From JBBSBL01 sp963735885 (GTDB taxonomy: Bacteria > Actinomycetota > Thermoleophilia > Solirubrobacterales > Solirubrobacteraceae), in contig CAVTMP010000004.1 in assembly GCA_963735885.1 (NCBI GenBank), positions 868,001 to 932,000 of the forward strand: DNA of 64,000 bases. Reading direction: 5' to 3'. Below the pieces are notes generated by a model. It saw nothing but the letters and a program-made list of their open reading frames with translations. It was not told the origin of the DNA and ran no database searches. Shown piece by piece: positions 52,533 to 60,796 of this stretch. The position numbers and the translations under genes were made by a program. Position 1 is the stretch's first letter. Each line of letters opens with the position of its first letter.

Positions 52533-53479
52533 CGCCGGCGCCCGCCGCCGGCGGCCCCGAGGCGGCGCGGGCCAAGCGCCGCGCCGCCGCGCTCTCGATC
52601 GGATCGAACGCGACGCTCATCGTCCTCAAGCTGGTCGCCGGGAGCCTCACCGGGTCGGTGGCGATCCTCACCGAGGCGATGCACTCGGGCATCGACCTCA
52701 TCGCCTCGTTCGTGGCCTTCTTCTCGATCCGCAAGGCCGGCGAGCCGGCCGACGAGTCCCACCGCTACGGGCACGAGAAGGTGGAGAACCTCGCGGCGGC
52801 GATCGAGGGCCTGCTCATCCTCGTCGGCTCGGCGGTGATCGTCTACGAGGCCGTGCGCCGGCTCGCCTCGGGCACGGAGATCACCGAGGTGCCCGTCGGC
52901 ATCGCCATCATCGGCGCCTCGATCGGCGTCAACCTCGTCGTCGCCCGGCACATCTCGCGGGTGGCGTCGCGAACGGACTCGCCGGCGCTGGAGGGCGACG
53001 CGGCCCACCTCCGGACCGATGCGATGACCTCGGGCGGTGTCCTGGCGGGACTCGTGCTCGTCGCGCTCACCGGTTGGACCTGGGTCGACCCGGTCGTCGC
53101 GCTCGGGGTCGCGGCGGTCATCGTCGTCGCCGGCCTGCGGATCCTCGACCGCTCGTCGCGGGTGCTCGTCGACGAGGCGCTGCCCGAGGACGAGATGGCG
53201 GCGATTCGCGACATCCTGCTCGGCTTCGGGCCGCGCGGCGTCGTCGGCTACCACGAGCTGCGCACGCGCCGCGCGGGCTCCCGTCGCCACGTCGACCTCC
53301 ACGTCCAGTTCCGGCGGGGAACGACCCTCGAGGCGGCCCACCAGGTCGCCCACGAGCTGCAGGACGCGATCCGGGCCCGGCTGCGCGAGGCGGACGTGCT
53401 CATCCACCTCGAGCCGGAGGATCGCGTCCGTCCCGGCTCCGAGGTGCCGGCGGAGCCGTTCGGGCTCAGCGGACGTTGA
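52529..53479 (+). CDS. Cation diffusion facilitator family transporter
   Basis: 316 residues from GTG 52529. CDF metal/proton antiporter with six predicted helices. Metal-site residues appear in EAMHSGIDLIASFV (HxxxD) and GDAAHLRTDAMTSGG (HxxxD); SHRYGHEKVENLAAAIEG is typical. The C-terminal cytoplasmic domain (VVGYHELRTRRAGSRRHVDLHV) binds metals in dimers. Zinc, iron or manganese export cannot be told apart. Confidence 0.9.
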   Translation: MTPAPAAGGPEAARAKRRAAALSIGSNATLIVLKLVAGSLTGSVAILTEAMHSGIDLIASFVAFFSIRKAGEPADESHRYGHEKVENLAAAIEGLLILVGSAVIVYEAVRRLASGTEITEVPVGIAIIGASIGVNLVVARHISRVASRTDSPALEGDAAHLRTDAMTSGGVLAGLVLVALTGWTWVDPVVALGVAAVIVVAGLRILDRSSRVLVDEALPEDEMAAIRDILLGFGPRGVVGYHELRTRRAGSRRHVDLHVQFRRGTTLEAAHQVAHELQDAIRARLREADVLIHLEPEDRVRPGSEVPAEPFGLSGR

Positions 53480-53606
53480 TCGCCGCCGACAGCCCGACGG
53501 CGACCGCGACGAGCCCATAGCCCACGTAGCCGCTCACGAGGAGGAGCACGGCGGTCACCGCGCAGGCGGCGACGGTCACGAGCCACGCGACGCGGGTGAG
53601 CGGCAT
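53466..53606 (-). CDS. Small two-helix membrane protein
   Basis: 46 residues from ATG 53606: MPLTRVAWLVTVAACAVTAV then LLLVSGYVGYGLVAVAVGLS, ending INVR. Two membrane helices with almost nothing else. It overlaps the end of the CDF gene by 14 bases on the opposite strand. No family can be named; coding status rests on composition and length. Confidence 0.45.
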   Translation of the reverse strand: MPLTRVAWLVTVAACAVTAVLLLVSGYVGYGLVAVAVGLSAAINVR

Positions 53607-53774
53607 CCGCGCATTGTCGCCGGGGGCCTGGACGGCGTGCCCGGCGCGTGGCGGAGCGCGCGAATGACGCAAGATGCGGGTTTCCGGTGTCGGTCGGCGC
53701 GCGGCGGCCCGCCGGAAGGGGGTAGAACGGCGTGGCCGCGGGGAAGTGCCGTCCTTCCCGTCCGCGGACGCTGT

Positions 53775-53780
53775 TAGCTT
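53775..53780 (+). promoter_or_regulatory. -10-like TAGCTT of hup
   Basis: TAGCTT 33 bases before GTG 53814, with AAGGAGGA (53801-53808) as a strong ribosome-binding site. Confidence 0.5.
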
Positions 53781-53813
53781 CGCGCCCTTCCACGACCTCC
53801 AAGGAGGAGACCT

Positions 53814-54089
53814 GTGACGAAGTCCGAGTTCGTCGACGTCGTCGCCGACAAGGCCGACCTGAGCAAGAAGGAGGCCACCGCCGCCGTCGAGGCCGCCCTC
53901 GGCACGATCGAGGACACGCTGAAGCGGGGAGGCGAAGTCGTCTTCTCCGGGTTCGGCAAGTTCCACGTGGCCGAGCGCAGCGCGCGCGAGGGCCGGAATC
54001 CGGCCACCGGCGCCACCATCCAGATCGCGGCCTCGAAGGTCCCGCGCTTCAGCGCCGGGGCGGGGCTCAAGAAGGCCGTCAAGGGCTAG
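53814..54089 (+). CDS. hup: HU-family nucleoid protein
   Basis: 91 residues from GTG 53814. Whole-length HU: helices MTKSEFVDVVADKADLSKKEATAAVEAAL, the GGEVVFSGFGKFHVAERSAREGRNPATG beta arm with the intercalating Pro, and a C-terminal IQIAASKVPRFSAGAGLKKAVKG. DNA-bending nucleoid protein. Unlike the mycobacterial HupB it lacks a Lys-rich C-terminal extension. Confidence 0.95.
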   Translation: MTKSEFVDVVADKADLSKKEATAAVEAALGTIEDTLKRGGEVVFSGFGKFHVAERSAREGRNPATGATIQIAASKVPRFSAGAGLKKAVKG

Positions 54090-54111
54090 CGCTCCAGATC
54101 GGCCGCGCCCG

Positions 54112-55095
54112 ATGGAGGCCCCGGGCCCCGCCTCGGGGACCGGGGCTCCACACGGCTGCCCGGCCGCGTTCGGCGATCGCCTCGCGGCGGCCGTCGACGG
54201 GCGTCGGTCGCAGATCGTCCTCGGCCTCGATCCCGATCCGCTGCGCCTGTGGCCCGCGGCCCTCGAGCCCGGCGACGGGGCGGGCCTCCGCGAGGCCGGG
54301 CCGGACGCCACCCCGGCCGAGCGCGCCGCCCGCGCGGTCGCCCGCCACTCGGCGCTGGTCATCGGCGCCGCCGGGTCGGCGTGCGTCGCCGTCAAGCTCC
54401 AGCTCGCGTGCTTCGAGCGGCTGGGCGCCGCCGGCTGGGCGGCGCTGGCCGAGGTCGCGACCCGGGCGCGCGAGGCGGGGCTCCTCGTGCTCGCCGACGG
54501 CAAGCGCGGCGACGTCGACGTCTCCGCGGCCGCGTACGCCCAGGCGCTCATCTCCTCCACCCCGACGCCCTACGGGGAGGTCGCGGGCCTCGGCGCCGAC
54601 GCCGTGACCGCCAACCCGCTGCTCGGCGGCGAGTCGCTGCGACCCCTCATCGACGCGGCGCGGGGCCGGGGCGGCGGGGTGTTCGTGCTCGTGCGCACCT
54701 CGAACCCCGGGGCGGCCGATGTCCAGGAGCAGGCCCTGGCGGCGGGCGGTGACGTGAGCGATCGCCTCGCCGAGATGGTCGCCGGGCTCGGCGCGGACGG
54801 CATCGGGGCGCGCGGGCTCTCCGACGTCGGCGCGGTCGTGGGCGCCACCGCGCCGGGCCGGCTGGCCGGACTGCGCGCGCGGATGCCCGCGGCGGTGCTG
54901 CTGCTCCCCGGGGTCGGCGCCCAGGGCGGGCGGGTCGAGGACCTCGCCCCGGCGTTCGCCCCGGGCCGGGCCGGCGGGCTCGTCACGGTGTCCCGGGGCA
55001 TCGTGGCGGCCCACGAGCGGCTCGGCGGCACGCCCGCCGAGGCGGCGCGGGCCGAGGCGGAACGCCTGCGCGCCCTCGCCTGGGGGCTGACCTGA
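54112..55095 (+). CDS. pyrF: Orotidine-5'-phosphate decarboxylase
   Basis: 327 residues. Last step of UMP synthesis. The catalytic Asp-x-Lys-x-x-Asp is LADGKRGDVDVSA with Lys131; IVLGLDPDPLRLW starts the barrel and SRGIVAAHERLGG carries the phosphate site. The length and the long first loop fit the longer OMPDC subgroup found in actinobacteria. It starts 22 bases after hup. Confidence 0.92.
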   Translation: MEAPGPASGTGAPHGCPAAFGDRLAAAVDGRRSQIVLGLDPDPLRLWPAALEPGDGAGLREAGPDATPAERAARAVARHSALVIGAAGSACVAVKLQLACFERLGAAGWAALAEVATRAREAGLLVLADGKRGDVDVSAAAYAQALISSTPTPYGEVAGLGADAVTANPLLGGESLRPLIDAARGRGGGVFVLVRTSNPGAADVQEQALAAGGDVSDRLAEMVAGLGADGIGARGLSDVGAVVGATAPGRLAGLRARMPAAVLLLPGVGAQGGRVEDLAPAFAPGRAGGLVTVSRGIVAAHERLGGTPAEAARAEAERLRALAWGLT

Positions 55096-55112
55096 GCAGC
55101 CCGCGGCGTGGC

Positions 55113-55118
55113 TATGAT
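55113..55118 (+). promoter_or_regulatory. -10 element TATGAT, predicted leaderless
   Basis: TATGAT ends ten bases before ATG 55129, arguing for that ATG over the upstream GTG 55108 for the LysM gene. Confidence 0.5.
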
Positions 55119-55128
55119 CGCCCGCTCC

Positions 55129-55443
55129 ATGGCGCCCCGCCGCAGCCCCGCGCGATTTCTGGCCCCGCTCGCGCTCGTGGCGGCGCTCGGGGCCGTCGTG
55201 CTCGTCGTCGCGGCCGGGGGCTCCGGCCCGAGCGGCGACTCGCCCGGGACGACCCCGGCGCCGAAGACGGGCCAGCGCGCCCGCCGGCCGGCGCAGCCGC
55301 GCTTCTACGTCGTGCGGCCGGGCGACATCCTCTCGGTGATCGCCGAGCGGACCGGTGTCACCGTGGCCCGGATCGAGGAGCTGAACCCGGACGTCGATCC
55401 GCAGGCCCTCGGCACGGGACAGCGGCTGCGGCTGCGGCCGTGA
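55129..55443 (+). CDS. Membrane-anchored LysM protein
   Basis: 104 residues from ATG 55129. Basic N-terminus and one membrane helix (FLAPLALVAALGAVVLVVAA), a Pro/Thr/Gly linker and a single LysM domain (YVVRPGDILSVIAERTGVTV, ELNPDVDPQALGTGQRLRL), which binds peptidoglycan. It overlaps the D-Ala-D-Ala carboxypeptidase start (GTGA), so the two wall proteins are co-translated. Confidence 0.88.
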   Translation: MAPRRSPARFLAPLALVAALGAVVLVVAAGGSGPSGDSPGTTPAPKTGQRARRPAQPRFYVVRPGDILSVIAERTGVTVARIEELNPDVDPQALGTGQRLRLRP

Positions 55444-56765
55444 GCGCGACCGGCCGACGGCAGGCCGAGCGCCGGCGTCGGGCGGGCGCCCGCGGAGCGG
55501 GGCCCCGGCCCCCACGACCGGGGGCGACCCTCGCCGCGGCCCTGCTCGCGGTGGCCGCGCTCGCCGCGGCGGCTCCGGTGGCCGGTGCCGCACCGGCCCC
55601 GCCGTTGAGCGCCCGTGCCGCGATCCTCGTCGAGGCCTCCACCGGGACCGCCGTCTACCGGCGCGCCGCCGACGAGCGCCGGTCGATCGCCTCCACGACG
55701 AAGCTCATGACCGCGATCGTCGCGCGCCGGCGCGTCCCGCTGCGCAGACGGCTCGCCGCGGCGCCCTACGGCGGCGGGGCCGCCGAGTCGCGGCTGGGCC
55801 TGCGGCCCGGGGAGCGCATGAGCGTCGCCGACCTCCTCACCGCGACGCTCCTGCCGAGCGCGAACGACGCGGCCCGGACGCTCGCCGTGCGCGTGGGGGG
55901 ATCCGTGCCGCGCTTCGTGGCGCTGATGAACGCCGAGGCCCGCCGCCTCGGGTTGCGGCACACGCACTACGCCACGCCCGTGGGCCTGGAGACGCCGGGC
56001 AACTACTCGAGCGCCCGGGACCTCACCCGGCTCGCGAGCGTGTTCCGCCGTGACGGGTTCCTGAGGCGGACGGTCGACCGGCCGCGCGCGCTCCTGCGGA
56101 CGGGCGACCGGCGGCGGGTCGTGATCAACCGCAACACGCTCGTCGCGAGAGTGCCGTGGGTGAACGGCGTGAAGACGGGCCACACGGCCCGGGCGGGATA
56201 CGTGCTCGTCGGCTCCGCCACCCGCGGCGGCGAGACCTTCCTCTCCGCCGTGCTCGGGACGCCGAGCGAGTCGGCCCGCAACGCGGACACGCTCGCGCTG
56301 CTGCGCTGGGGCTTCGCGAGCTTCCGCGTCGAGGTCGTCGGCCGTCGCGGCGCCGTCGTCGCGCGACCGAAGGTCCGCTACGACGACGGCCGGGTGCGGG
56401 TCGTCGCGGCCCGCACCGTCCGGGACGTGGTCCCCCGCGGCGCGCGGGTGAGCCGCGCCGTGGCCGTGCCCGCCCAGCTGGAGGGTCCGATCCCGGCGGG
56501 GCGGCGGGTGGGCACGGTGATCGTCCGGGCGCGGGGCCGCCCGGACGTGCGGATCCCGGCCGTCACGGCCGAGGCGGTGCCGGAGGTCACGCGGCTCGAG
56601 CGCGCCGGGCGATGGCTGCTGTGGCCCGGTACCCTCATCCTGGCGCTCGCGGCGCTGGCCGGCATCGCGCTCGGGTTGCGCCGGAGCGGCCGGCGGCGCC
56701 GGCGCCGGGACGAGGACCGGGCCCGCCGGCGGGGGGCGCCGGGAGCGGACACCGAGACCGCATGA
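55440..56765 (+). CDS. dac: D-alanyl-D-alanine carboxypeptidase (PBP5/DacF type)
   Basis: 441 residues. Signal sequence (TLAAALLAVAALAAAAPVAGA) then the penicillin-binding fold with Ser85-x-x-Lys88 (SIASTTKLM), Ser140-Ala-Asn142 and Lys245-Thr-Gly247. It trims the terminal D-Ala of peptidoglycan stem peptides. A beta-rich C-terminal domain and a membrane helix (WPGTLILALAALAGIALGL) with a basic tail anchor it. Coupled to the LysM gene upstream and to the kinase gene downstream (ATGA). Confidence 0.9.
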   Translation: MSATGRRQAERRRRAGARGAGPRPPRPGATLAAALLAVAALAAAAPVAGAAPAPPLSARAAILVEASTGTAVYRRAADERRSIASTTKLMTAIVARRRVPLRRRLAAAPYGGGAAESRLGLRPGERMSVADLLTATLLPSANDAARTLAVRVGGSVPRFVALMNAEARRLGLRHTHYATPVGLETPGNYSSARDLTRLASVFRRDGFLRRTVDRPRALLRTGDRRRVVINRNTLVARVPWVNGVKTGHTARAGYVLVGSATRGGETFLSAVLGTPSESARNADTLALLRWGFASFRVEVVGRRGAVVARPKVRYDDGRVRVVAARTVRDVVPRGARVSRAVAVPAQLEGPIPAGRRVGTVIVRARGRPDVRIPAVTAEAVPEVTRLERAGRWLLWPGTLILALAALAGIALGLRRSGRRRRRRDEDRARRRGAPGADTETA

Positions 56766-57721
56766 TCATCACCGTCACCCTCAACTCGGCCATCGACAAG
56801 ACGCTCGAGGTGCCGAACTTCCGCCCCGGTCGCCGCCACCGCTCGGTCGACGGCGCGACGATGCCCGGCGGCAAGGGCGTGAACGTGGCGCGGGCGCTCA
56901 AGGCGCTCGGACAGCCGGTGATCGCCACCGGGTTCGCCGGCGGAGCCACCGGCACGAGGATCGTCGAGGCGCTGACCGACGAGTCGATCCTCAACGACTT
57001 CGTCCGCATCCGCGAGGAGTCGCGCACGAACACCGCGGTGCTCGACCCCACGACGGGCGAGGTGACCGAGATCAACGAGCGCGGGCCGGTCGTCTCCCCG
57101 CAGGAGCTCGGCCTCTTCCGCGACAAGCTGCTCTACCTCGCCCGAGGCGCGAGCGTCTGCGTGTTCGCGGGCTCGCTTCCGCCCGGCGTCGGGCCCGAGG
57201 AGTACGCCGCGCTCGTCCGCGACGTGCGCCGCCTCGGGGTCACGACGGTCGTGGACACCGACGGCGAGCCGCTGCGGATGGCGGTTCGCGCCGAGCCCGC
57301 GGTCGTGTCACCGAACGTGCTCGAGGCGGAGGAGCTCGTCGGCCACGAGTTCAACGACGACGAGGACCGCGTGATCGCCGTGGCCGAGATGGTGGAGCTC
57401 GGGGCCCGCGAGGCGATCATGACCGTGCCCGACGGCTGCTTCGCGCGGGTGATGGAGGACGGGGGCCCGCAGATGTACCGGGTGCGCGTGGACCCGCAGG
57501 AGGCCCGCTCGGCGGTCGGCTCGGGCGACGCCTTCCTCGCCGGGTACGTCGCGGCGCGCTACTCGGCCCAGGCCCCGGCCGACTGCCTGGCCTTCGGCGT
57601 CGCCTGCGGCGCGGAGTCGACGCAGCACTTCGGGGCCGGCGTGGTCGATCCGGCGCGGGCCGAGCGCCTGCGCGGCGAGGTCGAGATCGCCCCGCTTCCG
57701 CTGCCCGCCGAGGTCCCGTAG
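56762..57721 (+). CDS. PfkB-family sugar-phosphate kinase (1-phosphofructokinase/LacC type)
   Basis: 319 residues from ATG 56762. Starts IITVTLNSAIDKTLEVPNF and carries MPGGKGVNVARALKALG for the sugar and GSGDAFLAGYVAAR with catalytic Asp256 for ATP/phosphoryl transfer. The group includes FruK and tagatose-6-phosphate kinase; a fru PTS is not in the window, so substrate is open. The overlap with the carboxypeptidase gene is unexpected for a metabolic enzyme. Confidence 0.88.
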   Translation: MIITVTLNSAIDKTLEVPNFRPGRRHRSVDGATMPGGKGVNVARALKALGQPVIATGFAGGATGTRIVEALTDESILNDFVRIREESRTNTAVLDPTTGEVTEINERGPVVSPQELGLFRDKLLYLARGASVCVFAGSLPPGVGPEEYAALVRDVRRLGVTTVVDTDGEPLRMAVRAEPAVVSPNVLEAEELVGHEFNDDEDRVIAVAEMVELGAREAIMTVPDGCFARVMEDGGPQMYRVRVDPQEARSAVGSGDAFLAGYVAARYSAQAPADCLAFGVACGAESTQHFGAGVVDPARAERLRGEVEIAPLPLPAEVP

Positions 57722-57773
57722 GCGGCGCCCGAGCGCGCTCCGGCGGGCCCGAGGAGGCCGCCGGGACGGGTGC

Positions 57774-57779
57774 TAGCAT
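57774..57779 (+). promoter_or_regulatory. -10-like TAGCAT of the guaB3-guaA pair
   Basis: TAGCAT in the 150-base spacer after the kinase gene; would give a leader of about 85 bases before GTG 57872. Confidence 0.4.
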
Positions 57780-57871
57780 CGCCGGCACTCGATGGTTGCC
57801 GCCTCGATCATGCGTCCGACCCCAGGTTCGGCTGTCCGCCGGGCGGGCGCTCGGCGAGCCGGAGGCCGATC

Positions 57872-59074
57872 GTGGAGGTAGAGATCGGCCGCGGGAAGAA
57901 GGCGCGGCGCGCGTACGGCTTCGACGACATGGCGATCGTGCCCTCCCGGCGCACGCGGGATCCCGACGACGTCGACATCTCGTGGACCCTGGGCCCGTAC
58001 CGCTTCGAGCTGCCGCTGCTCGCCTCGGCGGTCGACGGCGTCGTCTCGCCGGGCACCGCCGGGATCCTGGGCAAGCTCGGCGGGCTCGCGGTGCTCAACC
58101 TCGAGGGCATCTTCTGCCGCTACGAGGATCCCGAGGAGCAGCTCGAGCGCATCGCCGGGCTCCCGCGCGAGGCCGCGACCCGGGAGATGCAGGCGATCTA
58201 CCAGGAGCCGGTCCAGGCCGAGCTGATCGCCCGGCGCATCCGCGAGATCAAGGACCAGGGCGTCGTCGTGGCGGCCTCGCTCACGCCGCAGCGGGTGCGC
58301 ACCCACTACGAGACGGCGCTCGAGGCCGGGCTCGACATCCTCGTCATCCAGGGCACGGTCGTCTCCGCCGAGCACGTGTCCTCCGACGAGAGCCGTCCGC
58401 CGCTGAACCTCAAGGAGTTCATCGCCGACCTGCCGATCCCGGTGGTGGTCGGCGGCTGCGCCTCCTACCACACCGGACTGCACCTCATGCGCACCGGCGC
58501 GGCGGGCGTGCTCGTCGGCGTCGGGCCGGGGGCGATCTGCACGACGCGCGGGGTGCTCGGCATCGGCGTGCCGCAGGCCACCGCGATCGCCGACGTCGCC
58601 GCCGCCCGCTCCCAGCACATGCTCGAGACCGGCGACTACGTGAAGGTCATCGCCGACGGCGGCATGAGGAACGGCGGGGACCTCGCGAAGGCGATCGCCT
58701 GCGGGGCCGACGCCGTGATGATCGGCTCGCCGCTCGCGCGCGCCCACGAGGCGCCGGGCCGCGGCTACAACTGGGGGATGGCGACGTTCCATCCCACGCT
58801 GCCGCGCGGGACCCGCGTCGCCACCGTCCAGAACGGGTCGCTCGCCGAGATCGTCACCGGGCCGGCGCGCGAGAACGACGGCACGTTCAACCTCATGGGC
58901 GCGCTGCGGACCTCGATGGCGACGTGCGGCTACCGGGACATCGCCGAGTTCAACCGCGCGGAGCTCATGGTGGCGCCGGCGCTCCAGACCGAGGGCAAGT
59001 ACCTCCAGCGCGAGCAGCAGGTCGGGATGGGGTCCAACGGGAAGGCCGCCGCGCTTGCCGGCACCGCCGACTGA
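57872..59074 (+). CDS. guaB3: GuaB3-type IMP dehydrogenase-related protein
   Basis: 400 residues from GTG 57872 (GGAG seven bases upstream). IMPDH/GMP-reductase barrel: GKKARRAYGFDDMAIVPSRR start, DISWTLGPYRFELPLLASAV, the phosphate loop and active Cys in GVGPGAICTTRGVLGIGVPQ and VIADGGMRNGGDLAKAIACGADAVMIG. CBS domains are absent, which defines the actinobacterial GuaB3 family. The end overlaps guaA. Confidence 0.9.
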   Translation: MEVEIGRGKKARRAYGFDDMAIVPSRRTRDPDDVDISWTLGPYRFELPLLASAVDGVVSPGTAGILGKLGGLAVLNLEGIFCRYEDPEEQLERIAGLPREAATREMQAIYQEPVQAELIARRIREIKDQGVVVAASLTPQRVRTHYETALEAGLDILVIQGTVVSAEHVSSDESRPPLNLKEFIADLPIPVVVGGCASYHTGLHLMRTGAAGVLVGVGPGAICTTRGVLGIGVPQATAIADVAAARSQHMLETGDYVKVIADGGMRNGGDLAKAIACGADAVMIGSPLARAHEAPGRGYNWGMATFHPTLPRGTRVATVQNGSLAEIVTGPARENDGTFNLMGALRTSMATCGYRDIAEFNRAELMVAPALQTEGKYLQREQQVGMGSNGKAAALAGTAD

Positions 59075-60690
59075 GCCGCTGACCGCGTCCACGGCGGCGC
59101 TCGGCGCCGCGGACGAGTCCGGCCCGGTCACGCCGCCCCAGGCCGCCGACGAGGTCGTCGTCCTCGACTACGGCGGGCAGTACTCGCAGCTGATCGCGCG
59201 CCGCGTGCGCGAGTGCGGGGTCTTCTCCGAGCTCCTGCCCCACCACGCCGGGGCCGCGGCGGTCGCGCGGCGCCGGCCCAAGGGCCTCATCCTCTCGGGC
59301 GGCCCGGCGTCGGTCTACGCCGACGGCGCCCCGGCGCTCGAGCGCGGGCTGCTCGAGCTCGGGATCCCGGTGCTCGGCATCTGCTACGGGATGCAGCTCA
59401 TCGTCAAGGCGCTCGGCGGGGACGTCCGCGGGGCCGAGGTCGGCGAGTTCGGCCGCTCGACCCTGACGGTCGGCGAGCCGGGCCGGCTGCTGGCCGGGCT
59501 GCCGCGGGAGCAGACGTGCTGGATGTCCCACCGCGACACGGTCTTCGCGCCGCCGCCGGGCTTCACCGCGCTCGCCTCGTCGACCTCCTCGCCGGTCGCG
59601 GCGCTCGAGTCGGTCGAGCGCGGGATCTACGGGATCCAGTTCCACCCCGAGGTCGTCCACACGCCCTACGGGCAGGACATCCTCACCCGCTTCCTGCACC
59701 GAGGTGTGCGGCTGCGAGCCGACGTGGAGCGCCGGCTCGATCGTCGAGGACCAGATCGCGCGGATTCGCGCCCAGGTCGGCGACGGGCGCGTGATCTGCG
59801 GGCTCTCGGGCGGCGTCGACTCCTCGGTCGCCGCGCTGCTCGTCCATCGCGCGGTCGGAGACCAGCTGACCTGCGTGTTCGTCGACCACGGCCTGATGCG
59901 CAAGAACGAGGGCGACCAGGTGATCTCCGCCTTCCGCGACCACTTCAAGGTGCCGCTCGTCGCGGTGGACGCGGAGGAGCGCTTCCTCGCCCGGCTCGCC
60001 GGGGTGACCGACCCCGAGGCCAAGCGCAAGGCGATCGGCGCGGAGTTCATCCGCGTCTTCGAGGAGGAGGCCTCGCGCCTGGCCGAGGACGGCGCCGGCG
60101 CGCGCTACCTCGTCCAGGGGACGCTGTACTCCGACGTGATCGAGTCCGGCGGCGGCACCGGGGCGGCGACGATCAAGTCCCACCACAACGTCGGCGGCCT
60201 GCCCGAGGACCTCGACTTCGAGCTCGTCGAGCCGCTGCGGGCGCTGTTCAAGGACGAGGTCCGGGCCGTGGGCGCCGAGCTCGGCCTGCCCGAGCGCCTG
60301 GTCTGGCGCCAGCCCTTCCCCGGGCCGGGGCTGGCGATCCGCATCGTCGGCGGCGAGGCGACCCGCGAGCGGCTCGAGATCCTGCGCGAGGCCGACGCGA
60401 TCCTCCAGGACGAGATCCGCGCGGCGGGGCTCTACCGCGAGCTGTGGCAGTCGTTCTGCGTGCTGCCGGACGTCCGCACCGTCGGGGTCCAGGGCGACGA
60501 GCGCACCTACGGCCACGTCGTCGTCATCCGGGCGGTGACGAGCGACGACGCGATGACCGCCGACTGGGCCCGGCTGCCCTACGACCTGCTCGAGCAGATC
60601 GCCTCGCGGATGATCAACGAGATCCGCGAGGTGAACCGGGTGGTGCTGGACATCACGTCAAAGCCCCCCGGCACCATCGAATGGGAATAG
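59055..60690 (+). CDS. guaA: GMP synthase (glutamine-hydrolysing), one frameshift
   Basis: About 545 residues. N-terminal class I amidotransferase with nucleophile Cys110 in LGICYGMQLIVKALGG and GIQFHPEVVHTPYG; ATP pyrophosphatase loop ICGLSGGVDSSVAALL; C-terminal dimerisation domain ending SKPPGTIEWE. The frame breaks at 59700 (CAC CGA), exactly before EVCGCEPTWSAGSIVEDQ; skipping that single base restores the whole protein. The only usable start is TTG 59055, inside guaB3, so translation is coupled. GMP synthase is normally essential. Confidence 0.9.
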
Positions 60691-60696
60691 GGGCGC

Positions 60697-60753
60697 CCGG
60701 GCCGAAGCCCGGCGGCGTCCTCGGGGGAGGTCCGTGCGGAGCACTGTCCCTCC
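60697..60753. terminator. Hairpins between convergent guaA and M23 genes
   Basis: CCGGGC-CGAA-GCCCGG (60697-60712) and GGGGGAGG/CCTCCCCC (about 60723-60757) in the 106-base gap after guaA. Confidence 0.45.
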
Positions 60754-60796
60754 CCCTGCGTCCTGGCCAGGCTTGACCCGGGCGGCCCCGCTGCTC

